Origin: Bauldia sp.
GTDB taxonomy: Bacteria; Pseudomonadota; Alphaproteobacteria; Rhizobiales; Kaistiaceae
Assembly: GCA_020849325.1 (NCBI GenBank)
Contig: JADLGL010000115.1
Coordinates: 1 to 41,076 of the forward strand
Direction of reading: 5' to 3'
DNA: 41,076 nt
Position 1 is the stretch's first letter, and each line of letters begins with the position of its first letter. The notes beneath the pieces are model-generated. The model saw nothing but the letters and a program-made list of their open reading frames with translations, had not been told where the DNA came from and did not search any database. The translations under genes and the position numbers were made by a program. Below are positions 27,786-35,105 of this stretch, piece after piece.

Positions 27786-28468
27786 CGGGTTCGCTCCCGA
27801 CGGTCGGCGTGGTGATGCCGGTCCGGAACGGCGCGAAGACGCTCGCCGCGGCGATCGCGAGCGTGCTCGCGCAATCGCCGCGGCCGGACGACGTGCTTGT
27901 CGTCGACGGCGGCTCGGAGGACGGGAGCGCGGCAATCGCGGCGGCCTTCGCCGGCGTTCGGGTCATTTCGCAGGCCGGCGGCGGGCTCGGCGCCGCGCGG
28001 AACGAGGGCATCGCGGGCGTCGAAGGCGATGTCGTCGCCTTCTGCGATGCGGACGATCGCTGGACGCCGGGTTCCCTCGCCCTGCGCCTCGCGCGCTTCA
28101 CCGCGCAGCCGGCCTGCGGCGCCGTCATCGGGCACATCGAACGGACTCTCGCCGACGGGGAGACCGCCACGCCGCAGCAGGCATCGCGCCTCGGGCAGGT
28201 CGAACCCGGCTACACGCCGGGCGCCCTCCTCGTGCGGCGCGAGGCATTCCACGCCGTGGGGCCCTTCGATGAAGCGCTCACGCTCGGCAGCGACAGCGAC
28301 TGGTTCGTGCGGCTCGTCCAGTCGGGCGTGCGGTTCGACGTCCTGCCTGACACGGTTCTCCTCAAGGGTGTCCGCGGCAGCAGCCTCTCGACGGACGTCG
28401 CCACCTACCGCCGCGAGCTCCTCGAAGTGGCGCGCCGCTTCATCGACCGCCGGCGGGGCACGTCGTGA
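27782..28468 (+). CDS. Glycosyltransferase family 2 protein
   Basis: The 228-residue protein is a classic GT2 enzyme: VGVVMPVRNGAKTLAAAIASVL, VVDGGSEDGSA, GLGAARNEGIA and the DxD-type motif FCDADDRW, with a later GSDSDWFVRL acceptor segment. It transfers a sugar from a nucleotide donor to an unknown acceptor at the cytoplasmic face. ATG at 27782 overlaps the asparagine synthase stop (ATGA), and its end overlaps the next GTG. Confidence 0.92.
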   Translation: MTGSLPTVGVVMPVRNGAKTLAAAIASVLAQSPRPDDVLVVDGGSEDGSAAIAAAFAGVRVISQAGGGLGAARNEGIAGVEGDVVAFCDADDRWTPGSLALRLARFTAQPACGAVIGHIERTLADGETATPQQASRLGQVEPGYTPGALLVRREAFHAVGPFDEALTLGSDSDWFVRLVQSGVRFDVLPDTVLLKGVRGSSLSTDVATYRRELLEVARRFIDRRRGTS

Positions 28469-29802
28469 CGGCGTCGCCCGCGGCACTGAAACTGCTCCAC
28501 GTCATCCCCCGCTTCGTCGGCGGCGGGCCGGAGCGATCGCTGCTCGCCTATGCGGCCGAGGAGCGGCGGGCGGGCATCGCGAACCGGCATACGGTTGCGG
28601 TTCTCGATCCGCCGATCTCGGTCCAGATGCTCCTTGCGGCACGAAAGCTCGGCATGGCGCTCGTCGGCCGCCCGACGCACGACGCCCTGTCGCGCCTGAT
28701 CGAGGACGCCGACATCGTTCTGGTCCATTTCTGGAACCACCCCGTGCTCGCCGACCTCCTCCGGACGCTGCCCTTTCCGCCGGCGCGCGTCGTCCTCTGG
28801 TCGCGCGTCCTCGGCCTTCGTGCGCCGCAGGTGCTGACGGAGGACGTCGCCGGGTTCGGCGACCGGCTGGTGGTGACGGCGCGGCGGACACTGGAGAGCG
28901 CCGGGGCGCGCCGCGCGATCGCGCAGGGCGCGGCGGTGACGTACGTTCCGGGAATTGCCGACATGACCCGCCTCGACGGCTACGCGCCCCGGCCGCATGA
29001 GGGCGTCGTCGTCGGCTATATCGGCGTCGTCGCGGACACGAAGATGCATCCGCGCTTTGCCGAGATGAGCGCCGCGGTGCGCGCCGGCGTGCGCTTCGTG
29101 GTCTGCGGCGGAGGGGGCGGGGAAGCGGCGCTCGCGGCGCGGTTTGCGGCACTCGGGCTTGCCGACCGGCTGGCGATGCGCGGCCCGGTGGACGACATCC
29201 GCACCGAGCTCGAGGGTTTCGACGTGTTCGGCTATCCGCTGGCGGAAGACACCTACGCCACGAGCGAGAAGGCGCTGCAGGAGGCGATGTGGGTCGGCGT
29301 TCCGCCGGTGGTGTTTCCGCACGGCGGCGTGCGCGATCTCGTGGCGGATGGCGAGACCGGCCTCGTGGCGACGGGCGAGAACGGGTACGCGGCGGCGGTG
29401 GACCGCATCGCCGGTGACGCCGCGCTCCGGCGCCGCCTCGGCGAAAACGCCCGCGTCTTCGCCCGCGCCGAATTCGCGCCGGCGCGCCGGGCGCGGGAGC
29501 TGCAGCAGCTGCTCCGCGAGGTGATGGAGGGCGAGCGCCGCACGCGGGCCGTCCTGCCGGGAGCCGGAGAGAGTGCGGCTGCCGGCTTCGTGCGGATGCT
29601 CGGGGATCAGGCGGGGGCGTTCGCGGCGGCGCTGGGCGCGGCAGCCGGCGGAAGCGCCGCTGCCGCCTCCGATGCGCGGATCGCCTCCGCGTCCGCGCTC
29701 CTGGCGCGCGGCGAGGGCGGTGTCGTCCAGCATCGCAACGCCCACCCGGATGATCCGCACCTTCGGCACTGGGCGGATCTCGTCACCGGGCGAGGCGGCT
29801 GA
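28465..29802 (+). CDS. Glycosyltransferase, GT-B fold (GT4-like)
   Basis: The 445-residue protein has a GT-B architecture: N-terminal KLLHVIPRFVGGGPERSLLAYAAEE, then VVVGYIGVVADTKMHPRFAEM opening the C-terminal domain, and the family signature ALQEAMWVGVPPVVFPHGGVRDLVADGETG. It is the last gene of the six-gene operon. About 85 residues at the C-terminus (from about 360) are Ala/Gly-rich and outside the usual fold. The GTG start overlaps the preceding stop as GTGA. Substrates are unknown. Confidence 0.88.
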   Translation: MTASPAALKLLHVIPRFVGGGPERSLLAYAAEERRAGIANRHTVAVLDPPISVQMLLAARKLGMALVGRPTHDALSRLIEDADIVLVHFWNHPVLADLLRTLPFPPARVVLWSRVLGLRAPQVLTEDVAGFGDRLVVTARRTLESAGARRAIAQGAAVTYVPGIADMTRLDGYAPRPHEGVVVGYIGVVADTKMHPRFAEMSAAVRAGVRFVVCGGGGGEAALAARFAALGLADRLAMRGPVDDIRTELEGFDVFGYPLAEDTYATSEKALQEAMWVGVPPVVFPHGGVRDLVADGETGLVATGENGYAAAVDRIAGDAALRRRLGENARVFARAEFAPARRARELQQLLREVMEGERRTRAVLPGAGESAAAGFVRMLGDQAGAFAAALGAAAGGSAAAASDARIASASALLARGEGGVVQHRNAHPDDPHLRHWADLVTGRGG

Positions 29803-29876
29803 GCCGCGCGTCACAAGTGGACTACGCGCACCGTTGGCCTCACAATGCCCCGCGGGGCTCCGCGGGAGATCGGTCC

Positions 29877-30287
29877 ATGAATTCCGCCCGTCGCCTGTTC
29901 TTCGCCTTCGCTGCCGTCATCGCGGCCGTTCCGGCTGCCGCGCAGCCCAATCGCCTCCCGGACTTTCAGCTCGCCAACCGGCTCTCGCTCGGCTGCGCCA
30001 TCGAGAACGAGAAGGTGTTCGCCGTCACCAACACGACCCCGAACGCGATCGTCGAGGGGACGCCCGTCTTCGTCGAGATCGTCCGCATGCCCGATGGCCA
30101 GCGCGACGTCCTCGCCTGGCACGGCGCGACCATCCCGGTCGGCGGCACCATCCGCGAGGGCATCTACCAGGCGAGCGCCTGCGCCGCATGGATCGAGGTG
30201 GAGCTCATGCTGGCGCCCTCGGTGCTGACGCCGGCTCCGCCCGGTCCCGCCGCGCCCTTGGGAGGTCCGCCGACGCGGGCTCCCTAG
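29877..30287 (+). CDS. Small secreted hypothetical protein
   Basis: The 136-residue protein has a signal peptide (MNSARRLFFAFAAVIAAV, cleavage near AAA-Q) and a compact beta-rich body with two Cys residues (LGCAIENEK and ASACAAWIE) that may form a disulfide, ending in a Pro-rich tail. It was not recognised. GGGAG lies about 9 bases upstream of the ATG, and the CCCGCGG/CCGCGGG hairpin (29849-29866) just before could mask it. It begins 74 bases after the glycosyltransferase operon; whether it shares that transcript is not clear. Confidence 0.7.
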   Translation: MNSARRLFFAFAAVIAAVPAAAQPNRLPDFQLANRLSLGCAIENEKVFAVTNTTPNAIVEGTPVFVEIVRMPDGQRDVLAWHGATIPVGGTIREGIYQASACAAWIEVELMLAPSVLTPAPPGPAAPLGGPPTRAP

Positions 30288-30300
30288 CCGATTCCTTGAT

Positions 30301-30352
30301 GGAGCATGATCTTTGTCGAAGAACCGGCAGCCACTTCTTCGGATCGTGCTCC
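30301..30352. repeat. Rhizobiales-type interspersed palindromic repeat
   Basis: GGAGCATGATC (30301-30311) pairs with GATCGTGCTCC (30342-30352) with one mismatch, and inside it CGAAGAA (30317-30323) pairs with TTCTTCG (30335-30341) around ACCGGC. The arrangement GAGCATGATC...ACCGG...CACTT...GATC.TGCTC is that of a very common dispersed intergenic palindrome in Rhizobiales genomes, known to me from memory only. It lies between the small secreted protein and the binding-protein gene. Confidence 0.7.
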
Positions 30353-30465
30353 AGGGGCTGCCAGCCGGCCCCGATGACTCTGCCGCCCCGGTTGTGGCAG
30401 TGTTCCGGCCAATGCGGCGCACGGCGTTGGGGCCGAACGCGCGAATGTCAGGGATGGAGTGGAAC

Positions 30466-31677
30466 ATGAAGTTGAGCACCCGCCTCGTGGCGGCAACGTC
30501 CGCCATCGTCGCGGTGACCGCGACGGTCGCCTGGGCGCAGGGGACGAACGTGACGATCGGTTTCCTCGGCGGCTTCACCGGGCCGATCGAGAACATGACG
30601 CCGGCGCTGCCGTCGGCGATCAACATCGCCCTTGGCGAGATCAACGGCCAGGGCGGCATCCTCGGCGGCGGCACGCTGTCGCTCGTCACCGCCGACGGCG
30701 GCTGTGACGCCACCATGGCCGGCAACGCCGGCGACCGCCTCGTCAACACCGAGCGCGTCGTCGCCATCGTCGGCGGCATGTGCTCGGGCGAGACGATCGC
30801 CGCCGCCAACGGCGCCGGCATTCCCGGCAACGTCGTGATGATCTCGCCGGCGTCGACCGCGCCGACGCTCACCGCGCTCGCCGACAACGACCTCGTCTAC
30901 CGCCTCGTCCCGTCGGACGCCTATCAGGGCCAGGTCCTCGCCCGCCTCGTGATGTCGAAGGGCATCGACGAAGTGGTCGTCACCTACGTCAACAACGACT
31001 ACGGCAACGGCTTTGCCCAGGCCTTCGAGGAAGCCTTCGAGGCGGCCGGCGGCACGGTGGCGGCGTCCGCGCCGCACAATGAGGGCGGCAACGACTACCG
31101 CGCCGAACTCGGCACGCTGTCGTCCACCGGCGTCGAGACGCTGGTGATCCTCGCCTACGGCAACGGCTCGGGCCAGACCGTCCTTCGCCAGGCGATCGAG
31201 AGCGGCGCCTTCACCACCTATGCCGGCGGTGACGGCATGGTCATCGACGAGCTCCTCACGGGCATCAATCCGGCCGCGGTCGAGGGCATGATCCTCACCA
31301 AGCCGGCCGAGTCCGAGGCGCCGGGCGCGGCGATCTTCGCCGCCGCCGCGACCGCCGCCGGCCTCGACCCGACGGCGATCTTCGCCGCCCAGGCCTACGA
31401 CGCCGCCTTCCTCCTCGCGCTCGCGATCGAGAAGAACGGCAATGCCGACCGCGCCGGCCTCTCGACCGCGCTCCGCGACGTCGCCAACGCCCCCGGCGAG
31501 GTCATCCTCCCCGGCGAATGGGAAAAGGCCCGCACGCTGATCGCCGCCGGTACCGACATCAACTACGAGGGTGCCACCGGCCCCGTGGAATTCGATGCGG
31601 CCGGCGACGTCCCCGGCAACTTCATCGAGGTGACGCTCAACGGCGGCGCCTTCGTCGAGGTCGGCCCGGCGCAGTAA
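30466..31677 (+). CDS. ABC transporter substrate-binding protein, branched-chain amino-acid type
   Basis: The 403-residue protein is a periplasmic binding protein of the Leu/Ile/Val type with a signal peptide (MKLSTRLVAATSAIVAV, cleavage at AWA-Q) and the typical start NVTIGFLGGFTGP, SAINIALGEINGQGGI, and YGNGFAQAFEEAFEAAGG. It binds an amino acid or related small molecule for the transporter encoded by livG-livF-livH-livM at 32782-36600, which is convergent with it. GGAGTGG lies 5 bases before the ATG. A terminator follows at 31714. The island between it and the permease genes separates what is usually one unit. Confidence 0.9.
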   Translation: MKLSTRLVAATSAIVAVTATVAWAQGTNVTIGFLGGFTGPIENMTPALPSAINIALGEINGQGGILGGGTLSLVTADGGCDATMAGNAGDRLVNTERVVAIVGGMCSGETIAAANGAGIPGNVVMISPASTAPTLTALADNDLVYRLVPSDAYQGQVLARLVMSKGIDEVVVTYVNNDYGNGFAQAFEEAFEAAGGTVAASAPHNEGGNDYRAELGTLSSTGVETLVILAYGNGSGQTVLRQAIESGAFTTYAGGDGMVIDELLTGINPAAVEGMILTKPAESEAPGAAIFAAAATAAGLDPTAIFAAQAYDAAFLLALAIEKNGNADRAGLSTALRDVANAPGEVILPGEWEKARTLIAAGTDINYEGATGPVEFDAAGDVPGNFIEVTLNGGAFVEVGPAQ

Positions 31678-31713
31678 GCCGCGGGCGGCGTGAGCCGCCA
31701 GGCCTGAGACTTG

Positions 31714-31744
31714 GGAGCCCGGATCGTGAGGTCCGGGCTCCTTT
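31714..31744 (+). terminator. Intrinsic terminator after the binding-protein gene
   Basis: GGAGCCCGGA and TCCGGGCTCC form a perfect 10-bp stem (31714-31723 and 31732-31741) followed by TTTCGTTCTT. It lies 36 bases after the stop of the binding-protein gene. Confidence 0.9.
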
Positions 31745-31790
31745 CGTTCTTGAAGCTGCCATTCCGAGGCGGGCCGGCGCGGCTAGGATT

Positions 31791-31830
31791 CGACATTCCT
31801 GACAACCTGACCTACATGTCAGGAATGTCG
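31791..31830. promoter_or_regulatory. Perfect 14-bp inverted repeat spanning a start codon
   Basis: CGACATTCCTGACA (31791-31804) and TGTCAGGAATGTCG (31817-31830) are exact reverse complements separated by 12 bases. The ATG at 31816 and the in-frame ATG at 31825 both lie in or at the right arm. A repressor dimer could bind it for autoregulation, or the mRNA hairpin could block initiation. Confidence 0.8.
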
Positions 31831-32337
31831 ATCGGAACAGGCAGCGAACCGAGGAAGGATTCAGGGAGCGAGGAGGCCGCGCGTCGTGTTGTGAGCCGGT
31901 GGCTCCATCGCTTCGACGATGCTCGCCAGCAGCGGGACGCGGCGGAAACTACCATGAAGGAGGCGGTGGAGCTTATCGGCGTCGCGATGGCTTTGCTGCC
32001 GCCGGCCGAGCAACTGGATGTACAGCGGCGGCTCGATGTGGCCAGAAGTGCGAGCGTGCCCGCTCGGGCGACAAGACTGCACGCCAATGTTATCGAGTTG
32101 TTTCGACAGGACAACCGGCGCGAATGGGCGATCCCTGAGATCAGTCGGGCGTTGACCGATCGAGATGGAGCGGCGCCGGACCCCAAGGCGCTGAGCAACA
32201 TACTCAACTACTTGGAGCGGTCAGGCCGTTTGAAGCGTGTCGATCGCGGACGTTACCTGATCCGGGATTACGGAGCAGAGATTGATTTCGACGATCGGGA
32301 GGATGGTGTCCGTCGCGGCACGGAACACGAAGTGTGA
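31816..32337 (+). CDS. Putative winged-helix DNA-binding protein
   Basis: The 173-residue protein was not recognised. Residues about 20-80 are helical and may form a coiled coil (AARRVVSRWLHRFDDARQQR...). Residues about 88-152 fit a winged helix: NVIELFRQ, WAIPEISRALTD, ALSNILNYLERSGRLKRV, GRYLIRDY. Its start (ATG 31816 or 31825) is embedded in a perfect inverted repeat, suggesting autoregulation. The codon use is less G/C-biased than its neighbours, and it sits beside two tRNA genes, consistent with an acquired island. It could be a phage- or element-derived regulator. Confidence 0.65.
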   Translation: MSGMSIGTGSEPRKDSGSEEAARRVVSRWLHRFDDARQQRDAAETTMKEAVELIGVAMALLPPAEQLDVQRRLDVARSASVPARATRLHANVIELFRQDNRREWAIPEISRALTDRDGAAPDPKALSNILNYLERSGRLKRVDRGRYLIRDYGAEIDFDDREDGVRRGTEHEV

Positions 32338-32384
32338 GACTGATCGCCCCGCCAAGGGTTACCTCAACGGGGCGACCGATCAAT

Positions 32385-32460
32385 GCGAACGTAGCTCAAC
32401 TGGATAGAGCAAGGTCCTGCTAAGTCCCACGTGCCCGTTCGAGTCGGGTCGTTCGCGCCA
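32385..32460 (+). tRNA. tRNA gene, Arg-like body with GCT anticodon
   Basis: A 76-base cloverleaf with encoded CCA: acceptor stem GCGAACG/CGTTCGC (7 perfect pairs), D arm GCTC...GAGC, and T arm GCCCG-TTCGAGT-CGGGT. The anticodon loop is CTGCTAA, anticodon GCT (Ser AGY codons), but the body is short like tRNA-Arg (no long variable arm, A in the D loop, C35, U36, G73). The anticodon stem AGGTC/GTCCC has two mismatches. So either the gene is decaying or it is an unusual tRNA. Upstream, TCGCCCCG/CGGGGCGA (32344-32375) forms a hairpin. Confidence 0.75.
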
Positions 32461-32463
32461 GTC

Positions 32464-32539
32464 GGCCGGATGGCAGAATGGTCATGCATCAGAGCTTGCA
32501 CCTCTGAGCACACCAGTTCGATTCTGGTTCCGGCCTCCA
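32464..32539 (+). tRNA. tRNA gene, Cys-like body with altered anticodon arm
   Basis: A 76-base cloverleaf with encoded CCA, three bases after the first tRNA: acceptor GGCCGGA/TCCGGCC (7 perfect pairs), short 3-bp D stem GCA/TGC, T arm ACCAG-TTCGATT-CTGGT (5 perfect pairs). U73 and the D arm resemble tRNA-Cys. However, the anticodon stem TCAGAG/CTCTGA has six pairs, and the seven-base loop CTTGCAC puts TGC, not GCA, at the anticodon position by geometry. G3:U70 of tRNA-Ala is absent. A strong terminator follows immediately, so it is probably transcribed. Confidence 0.75.
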
Positions 32540-32540
32540 C

Positions 32541-32574
32541 ATTGGGCGGTCCCGTGAGGGACCGCCCAATTTCT
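32541..32574 (+). terminator. Intrinsic terminator of the tRNA pair
   Basis: ATTGGGCGGTCCC and GGGACCGCCCAAT form a perfect 13-bp stem around a GTGA loop (32541-32570), followed by TTCTTGAT. It starts two bases after the CCA of the second tRNA. Confidence 0.93.
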
Positions 32575-32632
32575 TGATATGGTCACAAGGACAAGGGTTG
32601 TCCAAGTCCTCGAACAGAAACTAGCTAACGAA

Positions 32633-32683
32633 TACAACCGCAGAGGAGTCGCAGCAAGACTCTTTTGGCGTGTGGCGGTTGTA
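32633..32683. repeat. Nested inverted repeat between the tRNA pair and livM
   Basis: TACAACCGC (32633-32641) is perfectly complementary to GCGGTTGTA (32675-32683). Directly inside, AGAGGAGTC (32642-32650) pairs with GACTCTTTT (32658-32666), including two G-U pairs. Together they could make an 18-bp stem with an eight-base bulge. No protein gene was supported in the 211 bases between the terminator and livM. It could be a small RNA, an element end, or a terminator (T tract at 32663-32666). Confidence 0.5.
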
Positions 32684-32781
32684 ACTCTCGCGTGTTGGTC
32701 TGGCTCGCCCATCAAGCAAACAGCGGCTGGGGCGCAAAGGCACCTAGCCAAGGTCGGTCCCCGCGGCAAGGACATCCGCGC

Positions 32782-34113
32782 CTACTGCACCGCCTCGTCC
32801 GGGCTTTCCTGCTTCGGCTGGTCCTGCGGCCTTCGCCCCGCGCCGATTTCCGGGATCAGCCCGCGCGGCGCGAAGCGGAGCGCGAGGACGATCACGAGGC
32901 CGAGCACGAAGACCCGCATCTGCACCGAGCGGCTCGTGATGTCGGGGATGGCGCCCCAGCCGATCGCTTCCGTCCAGCCGGAGATCGTCGTGAAGAGCCA
33001 CTGCGAGACTGGCTCGGACAGGATCCACACGATGTAGATCAGGAACGCGCCGAGGAGGGCGCCGAGATTGTTGCCGGCGCCGCCGACGATCACCATCACC
33101 CAGATGATGAAGGTGTGGTTGACCGTGGAATAGCTCGAGGGATCGTAGATCTGGGCGAACGAGATCAGGATCGATCCGCCGATGCCCATCAGCGCCGAGC
33201 CGAGGACGAAGAGCTGCAGCTGGCGGGCGCGTACGTCCTTGCCCATCGCGTCGGCGGCGATGTGGTTGTCGCGGATCGCCCGCATCATCCGGCCCCACGG
33301 GCTCCCATAGGCGCGCTGGATGAGGAAGAAGACCGCGCCGAGGATGGCGAGGACGAGAAGGAGGTAGCCGGCGCGGGCGTAGATGAAGCTCTCGTCGATG
33401 GTGCTGCCCCACGCCTGGTATTGCTGCGGCAGCGGCACCGGCCACGGTACGGGCGAGACGGTGAGCGTGCCGCGGGTCAGCCAGTCCATGTTTTTGAGGA
33501 GCGCGAAAATGATCTCGGCGATGCCGATGGTGGCGATCGCGAGGTAATCCGAACGGAGGCCGAGGCAGGCTTTGCCGATCAGCCAGGCAACGCCGGCAGC
33601 GAGGAGGCCGCCCAGCACCCAGCCGAGCCACACCGGCAGGCCGAGGCCGCCGACCCAGCCGATCTCGCGGCTCTCGATGACCGCGATCGCGGGGTCGATC
33701 TGCGTCCGGAAGAAGATGTAGGCCGCGATCCAGGCGATCACCTGAAGGGTGCGCTGGAGCGGTTTCGGGAAGCCGATGCGGTGGAGGCGGTTGGCGCCGA
33801 GGATGACGAGCGCGCCGGCGCCGGCGGCGAGGAGCGCCTTGCCGAGCATCCACGGGCCGTCGGAGTCCCAGAACGGTGCGCTCACCGGCATGGCCATGAA
33901 GACCGCAGCGAAGCCGCCGATCATCATGAAACCCATGATGCCGAAGTTGAAGAGGCCGCCGAAACCCCACTGGATGTTGAGGCCGAGCGCGATGAGCGCG
34001 TAGGCCGCCGCCTCGACGAGGAGGCGCACCGTGAACGGCGCGCCCATCGCAAAGCCCACCGCGACGATCAGCGCGAAGAGGCCGAGATAGAGGAGGAGCG
34101 CGCGCCGGATCAT
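32782..34113 (-). CDS. livM: Branched-chain amino-acid-type ABC transporter permease (LivM)
   Basis: The 443-residue inner-membrane protein has the LivM pattern of about nine to ten hydrophobic helices, starting RRALLLYLGLFALIVAVG, with LGLNIQWGFGGLFNFGIMGF, the conserved LRSDYLAIATIGIAEI segment, and GAGNNLGALLGAF. A long cytoplasmic or periplasmic insertion is present at about residues 80-150. The C-terminal tail (PRGLIPEIG) is typical. Its ATG overlaps the livH stop (ATGA). It is the last gene of the livGFHM operon. Confidence 0.93.
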   Translation of the reverse strand: MIRRALLLYLGLFALIVAVGFAMGAPFTVRLLVEAAAYALIALGLNIQWGFGGLFNFGIMGFMMIGGFAAVFMAMPVSAPFWDSDGPWMLGKALLAAGAGALVILGANRLHRIGFPKPLQRTLQVIAWIAAYIFFRTQIDPAIAVIESREIGWVGGLGLPVWLGWVLGGLLAAGVAWLIGKACLGLRSDYLAIATIGIAEIIFALLKNMDWLTRGTLTVSPVPWPVPLPQQYQAWGSTIDESFIYARAGYLLLVLAILGAVFFLIQRAYGSPWGRMMRAIRDNHIAADAMGKDVRARQLQLFVLGSALMGIGGSILISFAQIYDPSSYSTVNHTFIIWVMVIVGGAGNNLGALLGAFLIYIVWILSEPVSQWLFTTISGWTEAIGWGAIPDITSRSVQMRVFVLGLVIVLALRFAPRGLIPEIGAGRRPQDQPKQESPDEAVQ

Positions 34114-35105
34114 GTCGACGACGCCCCGCGGAAGATGCCGGTCGGGCGGAGGAGGAGCGTGACGACGAGGATCACGAAGGCGACCGTGACCTTGTACTCG
34201 GTCGGCACGATAGCGAGCTGCGCCGGCACCCATTCGGGCAGGGAATCCCGGAACGGCCGGAGGAGGACGCCCCAGTTGAACACCGCCAGCACCTCGGCGA
34301 AGCCGATGAGATAGCCGGCGACGATCGCGCCATAGACCTGCCCGACGCCGCCGACGATCGCCGCGGCGAAGATCGGCAGGAGGATGTTGAAGGCAAGGTC
34401 CGGCTTCACCGTCACGTCGAGCGCGAGGAAGGTGCCGGCAAGGCAGGCGAGGCCCGCGCCGATGATCCACGTCAGCCGGACGATCTTTCTGATGTTGATG
34501 CCGGAGACCTGCGCGAGGTCGGGGTTGTCGGCGACGGCGCGCATCGCCTTCCCGTTCCGCGACCGCTTCAGGAAGAGATGGAGCGCCACCACGGCGATGA
34601 TGGTGACGATGACGCCGATCGCCTGCGGCTGGGTGAAGGTGATGTCGCGCGTGGAACCTTCGACGGGGATGCGGTGGATCACCTTCGGCACGGTATCGAA
34701 CAGACTGTACGTGCCGGTGCCGAAGAGAAGGCGGATCAGGCCCTGCAGCATCATCGTGACGCCGATCGAGGCGATCAGGAGCGTCACCGGTTTCGCGCCT
34801 TTCGCCCGGAGCGGCGCGTAGAAGAGGCGATCGAGGCCGAGGGCGGCGACGATGGTGATCGCGACGGCGAGCGGCACGACGAAATAGGCGAGCGGGAGAC
34901 CGCTCGAGACCCCCATCCCGGCGAGCACCCAGCTCAGCACCAGGGTGATGAAGGCGCCGAGAGTCATCATGTCGCCATGGGCGAAATGGGCGAAGCGGAG
35001 GATGCCGAAGATCAGCGTCACGCCGACGGCGCCGAGGGCGTAGATCGAGCCGGCGACGAGGCCCGACACGATGACGTTGTTGATGAAGAAGACGAACTCG
35101 CTCAC
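34110..35105 (-). CDS. livH: Branched-chain amino-acid-type ABC transporter permease (LivH)
   Basis: The 331-residue inner-membrane protein shows the LivH signatures: INNVIVSGLVAGSIYALGAVG at the N-terminus, GILRFAHFAHGDMMTLGAF, AMRAVADNPDLAQVSGIN (the loop contacting the ATPase) and GGVGQVYGAIVAGYLIG. It pairs with LivM. Its start overlaps the livF stop by four bases, and its end overlaps the livM start. Confidence 0.94.
   Translation of the reverse strand: MSEFVFFINNVIVSGLVAGSIYALGAVGVTLIFGILRFAHFAHGDMMTLGAFITLVLSWVLAGMGVSSGLPLAYFVVPLAVAITIVAALGLDRLFYAPLRAKGAKPVTLLIASIGVTMMLQGLIRLLFGTGTYSLFDTVPKVIHRIPVEGSTRDITFTQPQAIGVIVTIIAVVALHLFLKRSRNGKAMRAVADNPDLAQVSGINIRKIVRLTWIIGAGLACLAGTFLALDVTVKPDLAFNILLPIFAAAIVGGVGQVYGAIVAGYLIGFAEVLAVFNWGVLLRPFRDSLPEWVPAQLAIVPTEYKVTVAFVILVVTLLLRPTGIFRGASST

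Noticed and set aside
32579..33037. Plus-strand open frame after the tRNA terminator
   Set aside because: It runs into the antisense of livM, has no family resemblance and no ribosome binding site; treated as chance.
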